Assembly: GCA_021399445.1 (NCBI GenBank)
Contig: JAJTUQ010000023.1
Location: forward strand, 19,170 to 83,169
Direction of reading: 5' to 3'
Source of the DNA: Xylogone sp. PMI_703
Taxonomy: Eukaryota > Ascomycota > Leotiomycetes
Length of the DNA stretch: 64,000 nt
This document shows positions 12,258 through 23,694 of the stretch, piece after piece. How positions within the stretch are numbered: the stretch's first letter is position 1; the number at the start of each line of letters is the position of its first letter. The notes under the pieces were generated by a model. That model saw only the letters and a list, made by a program, of their open reading frames with translations, did no database searches and was not told where the DNA came from. The position numbers were made by a program, and so were the translations under genes.

Positions 12258-13702
12258 TCATTCATCACTCCATTGCTGCATTGCTGCATAGATGCCTGCC
12301 TCAACTTCCTGCCACAGCGTCAGCACCTTAAGATCCGCAAAGGGCAGCACCTGAGAGCAAATGATACCCGCAACACCCTTCGTGCGATCACACCACCACC
12401 ACAAATTGGGCAGTCCAACCCACGTCGCTGTGCCTGGCGCTCGTCCTGTCGCACCCCCTGTGAGCATGAAGGTCAACCCCCAACCTTGTGGCTGATCACG
12501 GGGAATGGGATAGAGGTCTGGGAGGGCGTTGGTGAGCCATGGCTTCGCTGGGAGACTGCCCTGCCGTCCAAAATTTGGAAACTCGGGGATCTGGTTACGG
12601 AACATCTCCTCGACAGTGCTGGGCTGCAGTATTCGTACACCTGTTGTTGGTGATGTGCCGTCATTGAGCAGTGTAGCAAGGATCTCTGTCATTAGTTTTA
12701 TTAGATTTGGATATTCTGTGCCCCTTTTTCATGATAATCTCTTCTACTTACGGGCGTACTCTTGTGGCTTCGCGAAACAACCTGCTCCACCACTGTTGAA
12801 ACATGCTTCTTTCTCACGTGCGTTACTCACAATCAATGGGAGACGATGCGGATGATCATACTTTGCCAGCGTACCATCTGGGTTACGAAAATTCATGTGG
12901 GCTAAATTAGCCTTCATTGAGTCTGTTGGGAACATGGATACGTTTTTCAGTCCGAGTGGTTCCATGATGTTATGTTGCATGTAATCGTTGAGTGACATGT
13001 TGGTAGCACGCTCGACACACACTCCAGCCCAGTCAGAATTTACCTTGATAGTAAAGTCAGCATATAAAAAGGGAGAGATAGAGAGAGAGAAGAAGAATTC
13101 TTGAGATTCAAGTAACTTACACCATACTGCCAAGCTTCTCCTGGCTGGTGTATAAGCGGTTGAAGCATATCATACTTGTGTCCCGAGAACTCGTCATATC
13201 CTATAGGCTTGTTGTAGTCCCGTATTTGCTCATTGGAAAAACTATAACCAAATCCCGCTAAGTCTCTGTTATTACTCTGTGTATTTTACATCAACTCCTT
13301 GCAAAACCTACCGGTATGTGCAAGCAGCATCCTCAAGGTGATTGCCTTGTTTTTGGGTAACAGCTTGCCCTCAGAGGTAAGCACCTGGACATCTTTTAAC
13401 TCCGGGATGAGACGCTCCACCAGCGCGCCATCATCAAGAGACAATACACCCTTCTCAACCAGCTGCATACACGCAACACCCGTAATCATCTTCGTGCAAG
13501 AGGCAATCCAGAAGACATTCTCCAGCGTCATCTGCTCATTGCTTCCGACTCCACGCCTACCTGACGAGTGTGCAAATAACTCCTTGCCCTCCTTGTTTAC
13601 CACCACCACCGTCACTCCCGGAATGCCCTGTACCGAATCTGAGCATGAGTTCTCCACCGTCGAACGAAGGTTCTGAACCGCCGCAGCAGAAATCTTAGCC
13701 AT
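12258..13702 (-). CDS. LovD-like transesterase / class C beta-lactamase-family serine hydrolase
   Basis: Predicted 415-residue enzyme of the beta-lactamase/transesterase family (LovD is 413). Four exons: 13702-13312, 13257-13121, 13043-12752, 12685-12258; introns of 54, 77 and 66 bp, all phases consistent. The nucleophile motif S68-C-T-K71 (FWIASCTKM) and the catalytic-type Tyr in WQYG (Y175) are present, as is the SGGAGCF block near the C-terminal third. No signal peptide, so cytosolic. In LovD-type enzymes the Ser takes an acyl group, often from a polyketide synthase, and passes it to an alcohol; related members are plain esterases, and the substrate here cannot be told. Intron 2 has an unusual ATCAAG acceptor. 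Fot1 elements flank both ends. Confidence 0.85.
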
Positions 13703-14211
13703 CTTTCGCGCACCGGGAAGCAGAGAGCAGGATGCGATGTAGACTGAGATTCATAAAAGAGCTTCCGAATATTACTAGATATAGAAGGAAGACAAACGTT
13801 TCTGATGTTATACAAATATATATACAAATATATACCAAGTAGCATCCCTCACTGCACCAACTCGCTTTTAATAGATGCTGGACGCTCCCAACACAGCCCC
13901 GTTCGTCTATCCGACCCGGTTCGGCATGATTGTAAGAATAGGTTGGTATCACCTTCCTAAATCTGGAAGCGCGCGAGGTGCATGAGAGATTCACGTACAG
14001 TAATAAGCCTTGCACCTTACAGGATTCATAATGTGTGTCGAAAAACCAGGATCCGTATCACATGTACGAGTGACATGCAGCTGCTACTTGTCTTGATCCA
14101 ACTAGTTAAAATAATGATTCCAAATCAGAGTCCCGAAATCCAAAATCCATATATTGTGCCGGTGGCCAGGTAGAGTGAGGATGTTGGCATAGTAGGCTCT
14201 TAACTAACATA
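13703..14211. other. Upstream region of the transesterase gene
   Basis: About 500 bp between the start codon and the Fot1 element. It has a (TATATAC)-like stretch near 13815-13835 and no CGG-type inverted sites that I can see. No gene. Confidence 0.4.
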
Positions 14212-16094
14212 ACGTAATTCCCTGTCCACCCGACATCCCGGTCCACCCGACACCTCCCCCTCAATTTCAGCATTCAACACCAAAAATTCAACCAAAATCA
14301 ACAATCAATCAAATAAATTTAATGACTAGCTAGTTGAGGGCATTTAGTTATTTTATGACCTAAAACACCACATCCTGAACACTTTGGTGGACGTCGTTTT
14401 GGAGCCTCCAAAGGCTCTGAAAGTGTGACAGGATTTCCCCCATCTACAGGTTCATGGACCTCTGTACCAGCCTCCACACCAGCCTGAGCTAATTGAGCTG
14501 TTGAATTACCTTCAGGTTTCACTCGTTTTCTAGACTTTTTAAGCTTTTTTTGAATAGATTCATTGGCAGCTCGCAATTGTTCCACTTCCTGGGCCAAAAA
14601 TATGGCATTATGCATGGCCATTTCACATCCTTTTATTAATTAATGAAATGCAATTCTAGTAGACGTAGAAGGACTCCTGTGTTGTCTGAGCATTCTATCA
14701 ATACTTTTGTATTGTTTTTGCAATTAGATTGAGTTGTATGGTGTTTCTGGAACCCAATTTGCTGTTGAATTACTATGGGTACTCCCAGGAGGGGTAGATG
14801 TTCCACCCACTTCATCTGGTAATTTCTCTATAACACGAAATAGATTATATAGAACCAAACCAGTAGCTGCAAAGCCTTGTCGAATATTGTTTGGTTTAAA
14901 GGCTTTTTGACGAACAGTTGGATAGATTTCAAGGAAATCAAACTTATCAATATGATGAATATCCGAGCCTATTTTGCTTCGAACCTGAGCACCATATGCA
15001 CGCTTTAATGGCCCAAAACAGCTCACATCTAATGACTGGCAAATATGAGATGAATGAGGAGGTATACAGACAGTAATAATATCATTCTGGAGGCAATAAT
15101 TGTCGAATTCTAAAGCCATATGACTCCCATGGCCATCGAGAACAAGTATGCGATATTTGCCCTTAATACATGACCTCGTAAATGGATCAAAGGTTTCCTG
15201 GAGCCAATTCAAGCCTATTTCATTGTCTGTCCATCCATTTTTACTCATTTTAATTCGCCAACCTTCAGGCAAACTATCCTGCCATCCCTGGAGAATATGC
15301 TTGCCCTTGAATATGATCAAAGGTAGTAGAATCCATCCAGAAGCATTTACAGCTTCAATAGCTGTTATCCAGTCCCTATTTCCTGGTTGTACATATGAAG
15401 GTTTTCCAAGGCAATCAGAGGATGTGACTACTTTAGTAATAGCAATTGTACCCATAGCAAAGCCTGTTTCATCGAAGTTGTAGATGTCCTCCTCCAGGAT
15501 CCCATATTCAGCCTTTATTTCCACCACTTTTTCAAACCACTCTCGAATGATTTTCGGATCTTCGCATTTGATACGTTTATAATCCTTCTTTCGAATGAAA
15601 CCTGTTTTTAGGTTGGGATAGCGTTTTAAGTAGGAATTGAACCAATTTTTGCCCACAGGAGAGATGGGTAGGGATTCACCACGTTTAGCAAGTAAAATAT
15701 TGGCCATGGACTGCACATCTGAAGGTGTAAGAGGTAATCCTCGTTTTGCCATAGAAAGTATCCATTTTTCAAGTGAATCTTCCTCCAATTGTGTCATTTT
15801 AAAGACTTTAGTATAGGTAGTAAATTGTTAAGCCCTTCCATGATAACGATCGTGTAATATAGTCCTGGGAACATCAAAAACGCGTACTGCATGTGATATT
15901 GTAGTGATTTGCTTGGTTTTTAACGCGTTTATAGCAAGAAGGACCCTTCCTTCTTGATGTGGATCAGTTGATTGAGGCATTAGAACGTGTTGTGGTAGGT
16001 AAATAATTAATTGAATTGTTGGTGTTGATAGAATTGATAATTGGTGGGGGAGGTGTCGGGTGGACCGGGATGTCGGGTGGACAGGGAATTACGT
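14212..16094 (-). mobile_element. Complete Fot1/pogo element (copy B), 1883 bp
   Basis: Terminal inverted repeats start ACGTAATTCCCTGTCCACC at 14212 and end with the reverse complement at 16094; TA flanks both (14210-14211 and 16095-16096). Each tip carries two copies of a GTCCACCCGACA-type unit. The base composition is normal. Its right end lies 9 bp from the solo copia LTR at 16104. Confidence 0.9.
14319..15797 (-). pseudogene. Fot1/pogo transposase with two in-frame TAA codons
   Basis: 492 codons if read through. Order from 15797: helix-turn-helix/CENP-B DNA-binding region (about residues 1-90, with WFNSYLKRYPNLKTGFIRKK), DDE core with first Asp in YNFDETGFAMG (about 110), second in ILVLDGHGSHMALEF (about 225), third acidic position in the segment after CIPPHSSHICQSLDVSCFGPLK; then a basic coiled segment (EVEQLRAANESIQKKLKKSR) and a C-terminal zinc knuckle (CSGCGVLGHKITKC). 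The only visible damage is TAA at 14724-14726 and a second TAA about 31 codons on (near 14631), both CAA-to-TAA. Everything else is open. Confidence 0.85.
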
Positions 16095-16103
16095 TAATCC
16101 AAG

Positions 16104-16702
16104 TGTCAGAGGAATTGCTTACGTAATTGGCGTTGGCCAATCATAAGTTAACGTAATTCCCGGTCCACCGGCTCACTGAAATTTACAGCGAAAATCAGTA
16201 AAAATGGTATACTAATAACTCAACAACCACAATACCAAATTTTATAAGAGTTAAATTTACGTTTAATTATTATATATTCAATAATATATAACTATTTTTG
16301 AAGTTATCAATATCATGGTTAAAGGAAAAAATGAATAATGCCTGAAATATAAGGCGAATTAGGATTTTTTCACAGCTGTCTGAAACTTACAACATTTAAC
16401 CCATTATATTATCGAAATATATAATCGAAATGATTATACTGATCTAATATCTGAGTTATAGCTCTATAAATGAAGTTGTTGTTGAGTTATTGGTATGCCA
16501 TTTTTCCTGATTTTCGCTGTAAATTTCAGTGAGCCGGTGGACCGGGAATTACGTTAACTGTAAGAAGCTTACAGTCAGTAAACTGCAGAGTTTACCGGTA
16601 CCCCTTTGTGCTATACAGCATCAAGTCAAGCAACGAATAGAGTCTCTGTACCGTACAATTTATATGCGTAATAGCCTCATCCCTGCGCCATAACCTCTGA
16701 CA
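16104..16702 (+). mobile_element. Solo copia LTR, split by MITE b
   Basis: Same LTR as in the complete copia element at 53067-58180. It starts TGTCAGAGG at 16104, is interrupted after 16150, resumes at 16555 and ends CTCTGACA at 16702. A perfect 5-bp target duplication CCAAG flanks it (16099-16103 and 16703-16707). Without the MITE it is about 193 bp. Confidence 0.9.
16151..16554. mobile_element. Fot1-type MITE 'b', 404 bp, inside the solo LTR
   Basis: Perfect-looking long terminal inverted repeats beginning ACGTAATTCCCGGTCCACCG, TA on both sides (16149-16150, 16555-16556), and the family sub-terminal block (CTGAAATTTACAGCGAAAATC). Non-coding. Confidence 0.9.
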
Positions 16703-17951
16703 CCAAGGAACGATTAGTAATCTAAATTTAATATTACTACAATTGCAGTGGCAACCACCTGTAAGCTAGCCTAAAACGGTACAGATGGTGATGTCTACTG
16801 GCAGTACTGTAGCTGTAGCTTGTACGCGTAGCTCAACAACAAAGTATGATCAACACGTATAAACTCTTACAGTTACGAGCAGTACGTTCTTTCATATCCG
16901 GTAAACCGACAGTTAAGTAGATTATTTTTGACACTCCACTAGTAATTAGCAGAATTTGCTAAATAAGCAATACAGTGCTAGTAGTGAACCAAAGTTCCGC
17001 AATAAAACGAGTGTACTATTAGCAGTCCAAAAAACTTTATGCTGTACTCATTTCGTCTGTAAGAGTGATATACCATATGTTCTTAATGCATACTTCAAAG
17101 AACAAACAAGTCTGTAAAGGTGAAGCTTCGCATTGCATCACGATTGTTCTCAACTCCTCAGAGTATCCAGAGTACCTTCAGGAATTAATTTTGCCAGTGT
17201 CACCGCAGGCTGTACCTTAACTGCAATAGGAAAGATGTTAACCAGCTAGGTTAAGAAATAAGCGTGATAAGCTCTTTGCAAGGCACATTGTACACGGGGA
17301 ATCAATGATGCGATGTAAGACTGCGAGTAGTGAACCTGTTACCTAACTGTCTAGGACGTGCCATGCTAGGCTAGGAAGGACAGGTGGCAGCTATAGCATA
17401 CCAGCGAGATCACCGAGATCCATCTCCCACAATTATGTGGCTGAACTTTGACAGTCTTCTGCGGTGGCGCCGAGATCGGCCAGCAAAAACTGTCACTTAG
17501 TGGAACTCGTAATTTTGTAAAGCTGATTACAGTATTTGGTCGCAGGGTTAGATTAATCGACACCTTAATAAGTGGTAAAGTATAGATTCCAGTTACATTA
17601 TTGGCTAAAACCCCTTCTAACGAGACAGAAAGACCTGCTAGGATGCGAATTATTTATCCTAACATTACAATAAGTAGAATCGATCTGCAATTTGTGGGAC
17701 AGTCTTGGCGGAGACATTAATCGTTTTCGGCGGATACTTGTTAATACACGAAGCCTTTTATTAGATTCAGACACAGACGCAAGTTAAGGGCTGATAGGCC
17801 CCACTTGATTAGTATAACATTAAACGTATATTTAGAGATCTAAGTAAATTGATACGCAGCATGATCTGGAATCATTTAATCATTTATTATGACATCCATA
17901 AAATGCTCTTCGGGGTTATCGCTTAATCGGCCTTCATTCTAGTCGTCCCCT
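16703..17951. other. No recognisable gene
   Basis: Normal composition, no convincing coding frame. A block at about 17690-17765 is a diverged copy of one at about 18500-18590 (shared pattern CAGYCTTGGCGG...CGTTTTCGGCRRATRCTTGTT), a direct repeat of unknown origin. Confidence 0.4.
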
Positions 17952-18140
17952 TGTCAGAGGTCAGAACGTATGTGATAGGCTACTACGCATATAATTTGTA
18001 TGGTACAGATACTCTATTCGTTGCCAATATTGATGATGTGCAGTAACATGCAACCCCGGGTAAAACTCTTCACTTAGCCGACCGTAAGCTTCTACAGCTC
18101 TGATTGGCCAGTCCCAATTACGTAAGCAATATCTCTGACA
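17952..18140 (-). mobile_element. Diverged copia LTR, 189 bp
   Basis: Starts TGTCAGAGG, ends ATCTCTGACA, and matches the LTRs at 53067 and 57990 throughout in the same orientation. The flanking pentamers (CCCCT and ATCAG) do not match, so either it recombined with another copy or the duplication has decayed. Confidence 0.8.
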
Positions 18141-19538
18141 ATCAGGTTCTCTGTAGTACAGTGCTTGACTGCCGAGCCTCAGGCCTTCCATACGTGTAAT
18201 CCTAGCTGGGTTATAACACTACAGTATTGACTTTTGTATTTACAGATTTAATCCGGAGGATAAGCGAATTCCTCCCGGTTCGTTACCTTGGTGTCGATAA
18301 TGTTTGGCCCTTCAATGGTGAAGGCAAATACAGTACATTTGTGATCCCATCCATGTCAGGACCTCCAGCATTGACGGACCCGCTCATCTTAGCAGTCTTC
18401 TCCCTTCTGGCCTACTGAGCCACGAGAGCTGCCAACTGGATACTGAGTCATATGGTGCTACGCTACGTTTAGCTGGGTGGGATCGATTCACATTTCTTGG
18501 GGCAGCCTTGGCGGGGATTCAAGCCCTTTTCGGCAAATGCTTGTTCATGCATGAGTTATTTCTTACAGCATGGTGGATCGAGGCAGATGAAAGTTGAAGT
18601 TTCCATCGACCAATTTAGTGTCTTCGCTTCGTTGAATTGATCAGGGGTATAAGTTACTAAGCACGCTGGCTCTGTGGACTCGTGGAGCTTCCTGCACTCA
18701 TCATAAAGTACACTCGGTTGCCTCGGTTATCTCGGTATTCTCGATTACATCCAGTGTGTCCGGGGGTGTTACTTTATCTACCTTTGCACATGTACTGCAG
18801 GTGCGTGTATGTAAAGTAAAATTTAGGTTTTAATGCAGAAACCGGCTAATTAGGAACTGGTGAAAACGACAATGTGCTTGGTTTAACGAGAATTGAGGTG
18901 TTGTTAGTGGCGCACGTGCTAAAAGTCATATTAGAGGCCAAAAGTAATACTTTTGGACGTACTGATTACAGTGATACCAAGTCCGTGTAATTATGAGCTT
19001 AGTAGCGTATCATTAAACGGCACAAGTTTTGTAATTATCAGAGAAAAATGTGTGTTAAGACATAACACCGGATGATCCCTCAAAGAACTTATAAATACTA
19101 ATGGAGATTGTATGATAATTATAATTACAACTCTGACTTCAACATCATGATTAAAGAAATAGTATTTAGCTTTTTATTGCTAATTTTAGGCGTCGAAGCT
19201 ATATAATGACATCTTCAACCGTTAACAAACTTATAAATAGGAACAGTAAGTCAAAATTTACTTTAAGACAGAAGTAATACTAATAAAGAAAGGGGATACT
19301 TATATCCACTTGAGCGCGTTCTTATTTACACTTGACATGGACTATCGATGGCCCGATACCAGAGCACTTTTTAGTACAACTTCACCTCGTGATTACATAC
19401 AAATTATTACTGCATAAAGAGATTCAGTTATACAACCAAACATCCCCTATAGTAATTTAAGTACAAAATAATATATTACTTAATATAGCAAAATCGAAGT
19501 TAACTATATCAAAAGATTATTATACAATCTTAAGTCTT
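18141..19538. other. No recognisable gene
   Basis: Holds the second copy of the diverged repeat (18500-18590). A plus-strand open stretch at 18227-18418 matches nothing I know. The rest becomes A+T-rich towards 19540. Confidence 0.4.
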
Positions 19539-19733
19539 TTAAGACTCAACCCTGACATCTTCTTCTTCGTCCCACTTCTCCAAGTCCATCATTCTCTTGT
19601 CAGTTAATTTAACTATATCTTCAATAAAATCTGTATAATAAATCGATGAAATACTACGTTGATAAATTCTTTCTTTTATAGTCCTAGGTTTGTATAAATC
19701 AATTCTAAAATCCTTGATTCGTTATTGACTTAC
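19539..19733 (-). pseudogene. C-terminal relic of an unidentified protein
   Basis: An open minus-strand frame of about 64 codons with a very acidic end (LEKWDEEEDVRVES, stop at 19539) preceded by ERIYQRSISSIYYTDFIED. The flanking upstream sequence is A+T-rich with stops. The codon-level order against A+T noise suggests a true gene end, but I do not recognise the family. Confidence 0.35.
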
Positions 19734-20459
19734 TTTACTAATTATATATCTATATTTAATAATATAATTTTCTTTTACATAATTATTAAGGAGAGATGAC
19801 CTTCTTGAGGCTGAAGATTGTATAACTAGTAAAGCTGAACTAAAAAGTAATTCGAAGGCAAAAGGTAGCTGTTTAGTACTAATATTATATTAATATCTAG
19901 TTTCTGGCCTTTATTAAAAGCTTCTTTAGGCCTGTTTTGCTTTTTATAACCTATAAGTTTAAAATAAACTCTTGAATATTTAATAACAAAAAAGTACTTC
20001 TATTTAACCTTATATAATACTAATGAACATATATATCCTCAGGAAAACTCATATTATTATCTCTTTGTCTTCTTTATATCATATAATAATACAGTAAACC
20101 AGTAAACCATATAATCGTATAATTATACTATAATAAAGTAATTAATTAATCTTTAGGAAACTTTATCTGCTTAAGTACTCGGAAGTAATAAGTTGTTTCG
20201 CGATTAGTTCTATCCACTGACTATCTCCGAGCGCCCAGCCAACTATTAGCTAAAAGCGTAACTCATGAGTTGTAGTTTATTGATTTGGAATCAATCAACA
20301 GTTAGTGTGAGATCTTATATAAATCCTTGCTCGTTGATGAGATGTACTATGTATATAAACATATCCTAAGTATTTCTGACATTGTCCACTCGCAACAGCC
20401 ATCTTCGCTCAATCATATACTTTTGTCAAGACAGATTTTGGCTTAATCCATTCATCAAG

Positions 20460-21017
20460 ATGCATTTCTCAACCATCACCTCATTTATTTTCCCTGCTGT
20501 CTTTACGCCTAGTATATTAGCCTCTCCTTTAATGTCAAGTCACAGCTTGAAAAATATGGTCAGCTCGAGGCAAGCCGCTTTTTTCAAGGGTATTATTGTC
20601 TGTACAGAGTTTGATGGTCAAGGAGATTGCGCCACGATCACTTATGATAGTGGCGTATGCTGTAAGTTATTCGTAGTGTAAGAATATTCTAATCATGTTG
20701 ACATATATCCTTGACTACCAGATGACTTCACTGGCGAATATGCTGAATGGAATGACAATATCAAATGGCTACAGCCAGCCGGGGATATTAATATCGGCTG
20801 CACCCTTTATAGGTACGCTTCATATCTAGAGTACGAAGAATTACTGTATTTCTAACCTATACTTAGCGACTTTGATTGCTCGGGCGTCAATGTCACTGGA
20901 TTTGCTGTGGGTAGTGATCCAGCCCGGGAACCGTATAATCTAGATGCCGGCCAAATAGACGTGATCAGTTCCTTCTCGTGCATTTGCCTTGACGACGTCT
21001 GCAGCTATAGTCAGTAA
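20460..21017 (+). CDS. Small cysteine-rich secreted protein, beta/gamma-crystallin-like
   Basis: Predicted 147 residues from three exons (20460-20661, 20722-20812, 20867-21017; introns 60 and 54 bp, phases consistent). Start chosen at MHFSTITSFIFPAVFTPSIL because it gives a clean signal peptide (cleavage likely after ASP at 21-23); an upstream in-frame ATG at 20382 would bury it. The mature part has eight Cys (48, 57, 67, 94, 102, 136, 138, 143) and one glycosylation sequon (N106-V-T). The pattern C-x8-C ... G-C-T-L-Y-x-D-x-D-C-x-G ... ISSFSC resembles the two-motif crystallin-like fold common in fungal secreted proteins. Role unknown; an effector or antimicrobial role is inference. It sits alone in repeat-rich DNA. 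Confidence 0.75.
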
Positions 21018-21131
21018 TAGACTATCACAATAAAGAACATACTTCATGTCGGAACCAGTGGGTATGCGCTAGCCGTAAGGGTAAGAATTTGTGGAAATGG
21101 CCTCTAACAACACCTCAAAATGGCCATAATC

Positions 21132-21153
21132 AGCGGTATACTGCTATACCGCT
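21132..21153. terminator. Perfect 9-bp hairpin downstream of the secreted-protein gene
   Basis: AGCGGTATA, loop CTGC, TATACCGCT. It lies 115 bp after the stop codon and is followed by CTTTTAT. Fungal genes do not use bacterial-type terminators, so its meaning is uncertain; it could mark the transcript end or be chance. Confidence 0.3.
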
Positions 21154-21410
21154 CTTTTATACCTATTCAACATGGGCAAATCTTGATATTCGATATCTGT
21201 TCATCTTGTGCTATACTTTGTACTTTCTTACTATAAATATAGCTATAGATATATTATAAGATAAATAATTCATTTTATCTTTACGTTTTATAATTAAGTT
21301 CTTATAACGATATGGTATATCAGAACTCATATGTTCTAACACTTTATTTGAATAGCATTAGATTTAATCTTATTTACCAGAAGAAATATAGTCTTACAAT
21401 ATGACACAAG

Positions 21411-21448
21411 CGGCGCTTCTCGTTACGCTCGAAGGAGGGGGTGCTTCG
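21411..21448. repeat. Degenerate copy of the 12111-12149 hairpin pair
   Basis: Read in reverse, it aligns with the pair: CGCTTCTCG...ACGCTCG then AGGAGGGGGTGCTTCGAA. The stems are no longer perfect. Confidence 0.5.
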
Positions 21449-22421
21449 AACTTTTTAGATGTCACGCTTCAATTCAATTTCAGCTCCATCCGCATATTTG
21501 ATTCAAGTTCTATACATATACAAGGTGTAATGCTCTATTCGTATCTATAGCTTTTGGGCTCCTGATTTACAGCCAGTAGCCTCCTATTACTCTGAATTTG
21601 ATTATAACTCTGTACGTGTTAATTAAATACAATAGTCTATCCGTATTCGTAAGTTTTTTGGGTTTTATAACTCTTAAATCATAAATCTTATATTAATCTA
21701 ATTGTACCGATTAATCATATCACTCAAATTGTAAAGCTATAAATCAATTAAATATCTTAAATTCAAATCAGAAGCTCTTAAATCTCTTGTTAGTAACTAT
21801 TCTCTTGACTAATCAGATCACTCAACTAACACTCTTGAATTAACTCTCGGAGATCAATTGAATCCTTTGTACTTGAAAGTTATGGTCACCAGGCCATATT
21901 ATACCAGTCAATCAAATCGCTCAGTTCGATGGCTATTCAGGTATATAATTAGTAATCCTTTCAACGGGTAACGTCCGTTGACTACTCCTTTTAGGATTAC
22001 TTCCTGCAGGCCAACTAACGCCTATAACCAATCAAATACCTTGGATTGCTGAATTTAACTAATAGAACCATCGAATCGGATAACCTTAAATGCCTTTTGT
22101 CCTCTGGAGTAACCCTGAAAGCTTGCCAGGGTGTCTAAGATCGATATTCATATTGCCTGAAATTAAAACTCTGTTCTTGAGCTAATAAAATTGTTTAAAA
22201 TCGTTAAACTAGCCAATAAATCAAAAATTAAACTCGTGGACACAGAGCCTTTGTATGCTGTAATCGCTCAACTCTCAATCGTATAACTGAACTGAATTGT
22301 TTCCTCTGAACCAAACATTCAGTTGACGGCTCTCTCACTCTACTACGGTATTGATCGCTCTGGAATCGATTCTAATATATACTAGCCAGCCAATCAACAC
22401 TCTCCTTATGTTGGTCACCAA
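21449..22421. other. No recognisable gene
   Basis: Moderately A+T-rich. It has many short TCAATCAAAT / TCAACTAAC-like motifs but no clear period, no open frame and no terminal repeats. Confidence 0.4.
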
Positions 22422-22553
22422 TGTGGAAGAGAGAAGTGCTAGAGGCGTTGTAGACTATTTGCATACAGTCCTCTATACGTTAGACAGTTGTCGCAGTAAC
22501 TACGTTACAGTAACATACTATTCTTTGTTGTTGTCGTAGCTGTGCCTACAACA
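22422..22553 (+). mobile_element. Fragment related to the 730-944 LTR
   Basis: Begins TGTGGAAGAGAGAAGTGCTAG, as at 730, and may end CCTACAACA at 22553 (132 bp). No matching flanking pentamers. Probably a deleted LTR. Confidence 0.4.
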
Positions 22554-22564
22554 CTGTCGTTAAG

Positions 22565-23105
22565 CGGCTCTTGATGCAGCTATCAAACAGGAGGGTGCTC
22601 TTTCAATATTCTTGAATCAATACCACAAAGAGTTGGGGGATGATATCCTTACACACGATGACTGACAGACACTCAAAATGACACATGAGTTCTTACAACC
22701 GTTTTACCAAGCGACCTTGGAGCAACAGATGGAGTGGGCATCGGTCGATCAGGTGCTGGAGAATATGGACATCCTCTTTAAGCAATTTGAGGATGCCAAG
22801 GTAAGTAATAATAGAATTTTCTTTGGCTTATTTGCTAGCTTACCTACATTAATATAGATCAAATACATCGGTAACGTGCATATGGTCAACTCCATTCATA
22901 TGGGTTGGTGGGTACTCTCTAGGTATTATGAAGAGTGATAAAACCCCTATATATGCTACTGCGTCACTGCTCTGATCATGACAAGTAATAGTGGGACATA
23001 TGTAGAAGTAGCAAATACGAAATGTAGTCACATAGATAAAAATAGATTCGAGGACATTATTGAGAACTTTTCATCAAAATTTTGAGATCCTGAAAGAGTT
23101 GGCTC
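22565..23105 (+). pseudogene. hAT-type transposase fragment
   Basis: Plus-strand reading gives GALSIFLNQYHKELGDDILT, EFLQPFYQATLEQQMEWASV and VLENMDILFKQFEDAK, then (after a possible intron starting GTAAGTAAT at 22801) MGWWVLSRYYEE and PIYATALLL, blocks of the hAT (Ac/Tam3) transposase core upstream of the dimerisation region. Stops interrupt it (TGA at 22666 and several in the second half), and N- and C-terminal thirds are missing or unrecognisable. Confidence 0.6.
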
Positions 23106-23694
23106 GGGGACTACGAAGTGTTCTGTTTCCAATTAAGGTCGGGGGGGATTTTACTATTCTAAACATACTGATCAGGAGTCTGACGGAATACGCGAAATTC
23201 GAAGACATAATTTCCATGACGTGGTACGCATGACACCAGTGTTTACATTAGGACAACTTTTTTACAAGTGCTGAGGCTGATAAATTTAGCTTAAATGCTA
23301 ATAATGCAGCTAATATGTTGGTGCTCTTCAAACGTCGAATGTGTTTCTCTGTGGAGGAACCCAACCAATTCCATTACACTTTGTGCTGCAACGTTAGTTT
23401 CGCAATGGACGCACAGTCAGCAGACCGATATTCAATCGCGGGGCTTATTAGCACTATGGAGGGGCAAGGAGGGCACTGACAGGGCATGGACGAAATGAAG
23501 AAAGTCAGGCCGACTTTCTCACGAACTATTTTTATAAAGTAGTAGTAGTACAACCAGCAACCACTCAATCTGACGACGGATCTACCACGGCCACTGCGTG
23601 TACAGCCCTTCGAAATCTCGAGGAGCGCAAGCAATAGAGAACGGAGTCAGCCGATGATGACACCCGGGATGATCAACTCTTATATGGATTTCGC
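23106..23694. other. Decayed sequence, no assignable gene
   Basis: Between the hAT fragment and the acidic fragment. Short open stretches (for instance 23341-23480 in two frames) do not match a family I know. Confidence 0.35.

Noticed and set aside
18227..18590. Membrane transporter fragment
   Set aside because: Two blocks can be read as hydrophobic peptides, but the pattern is not carried through and stops intervene; the DNA repeat explains the similarity.
23374..23634. 86-codon minus-strand frame
   Set aside because: No match, low-complexity region YYYYF from a TAG-repeat; likely chance.
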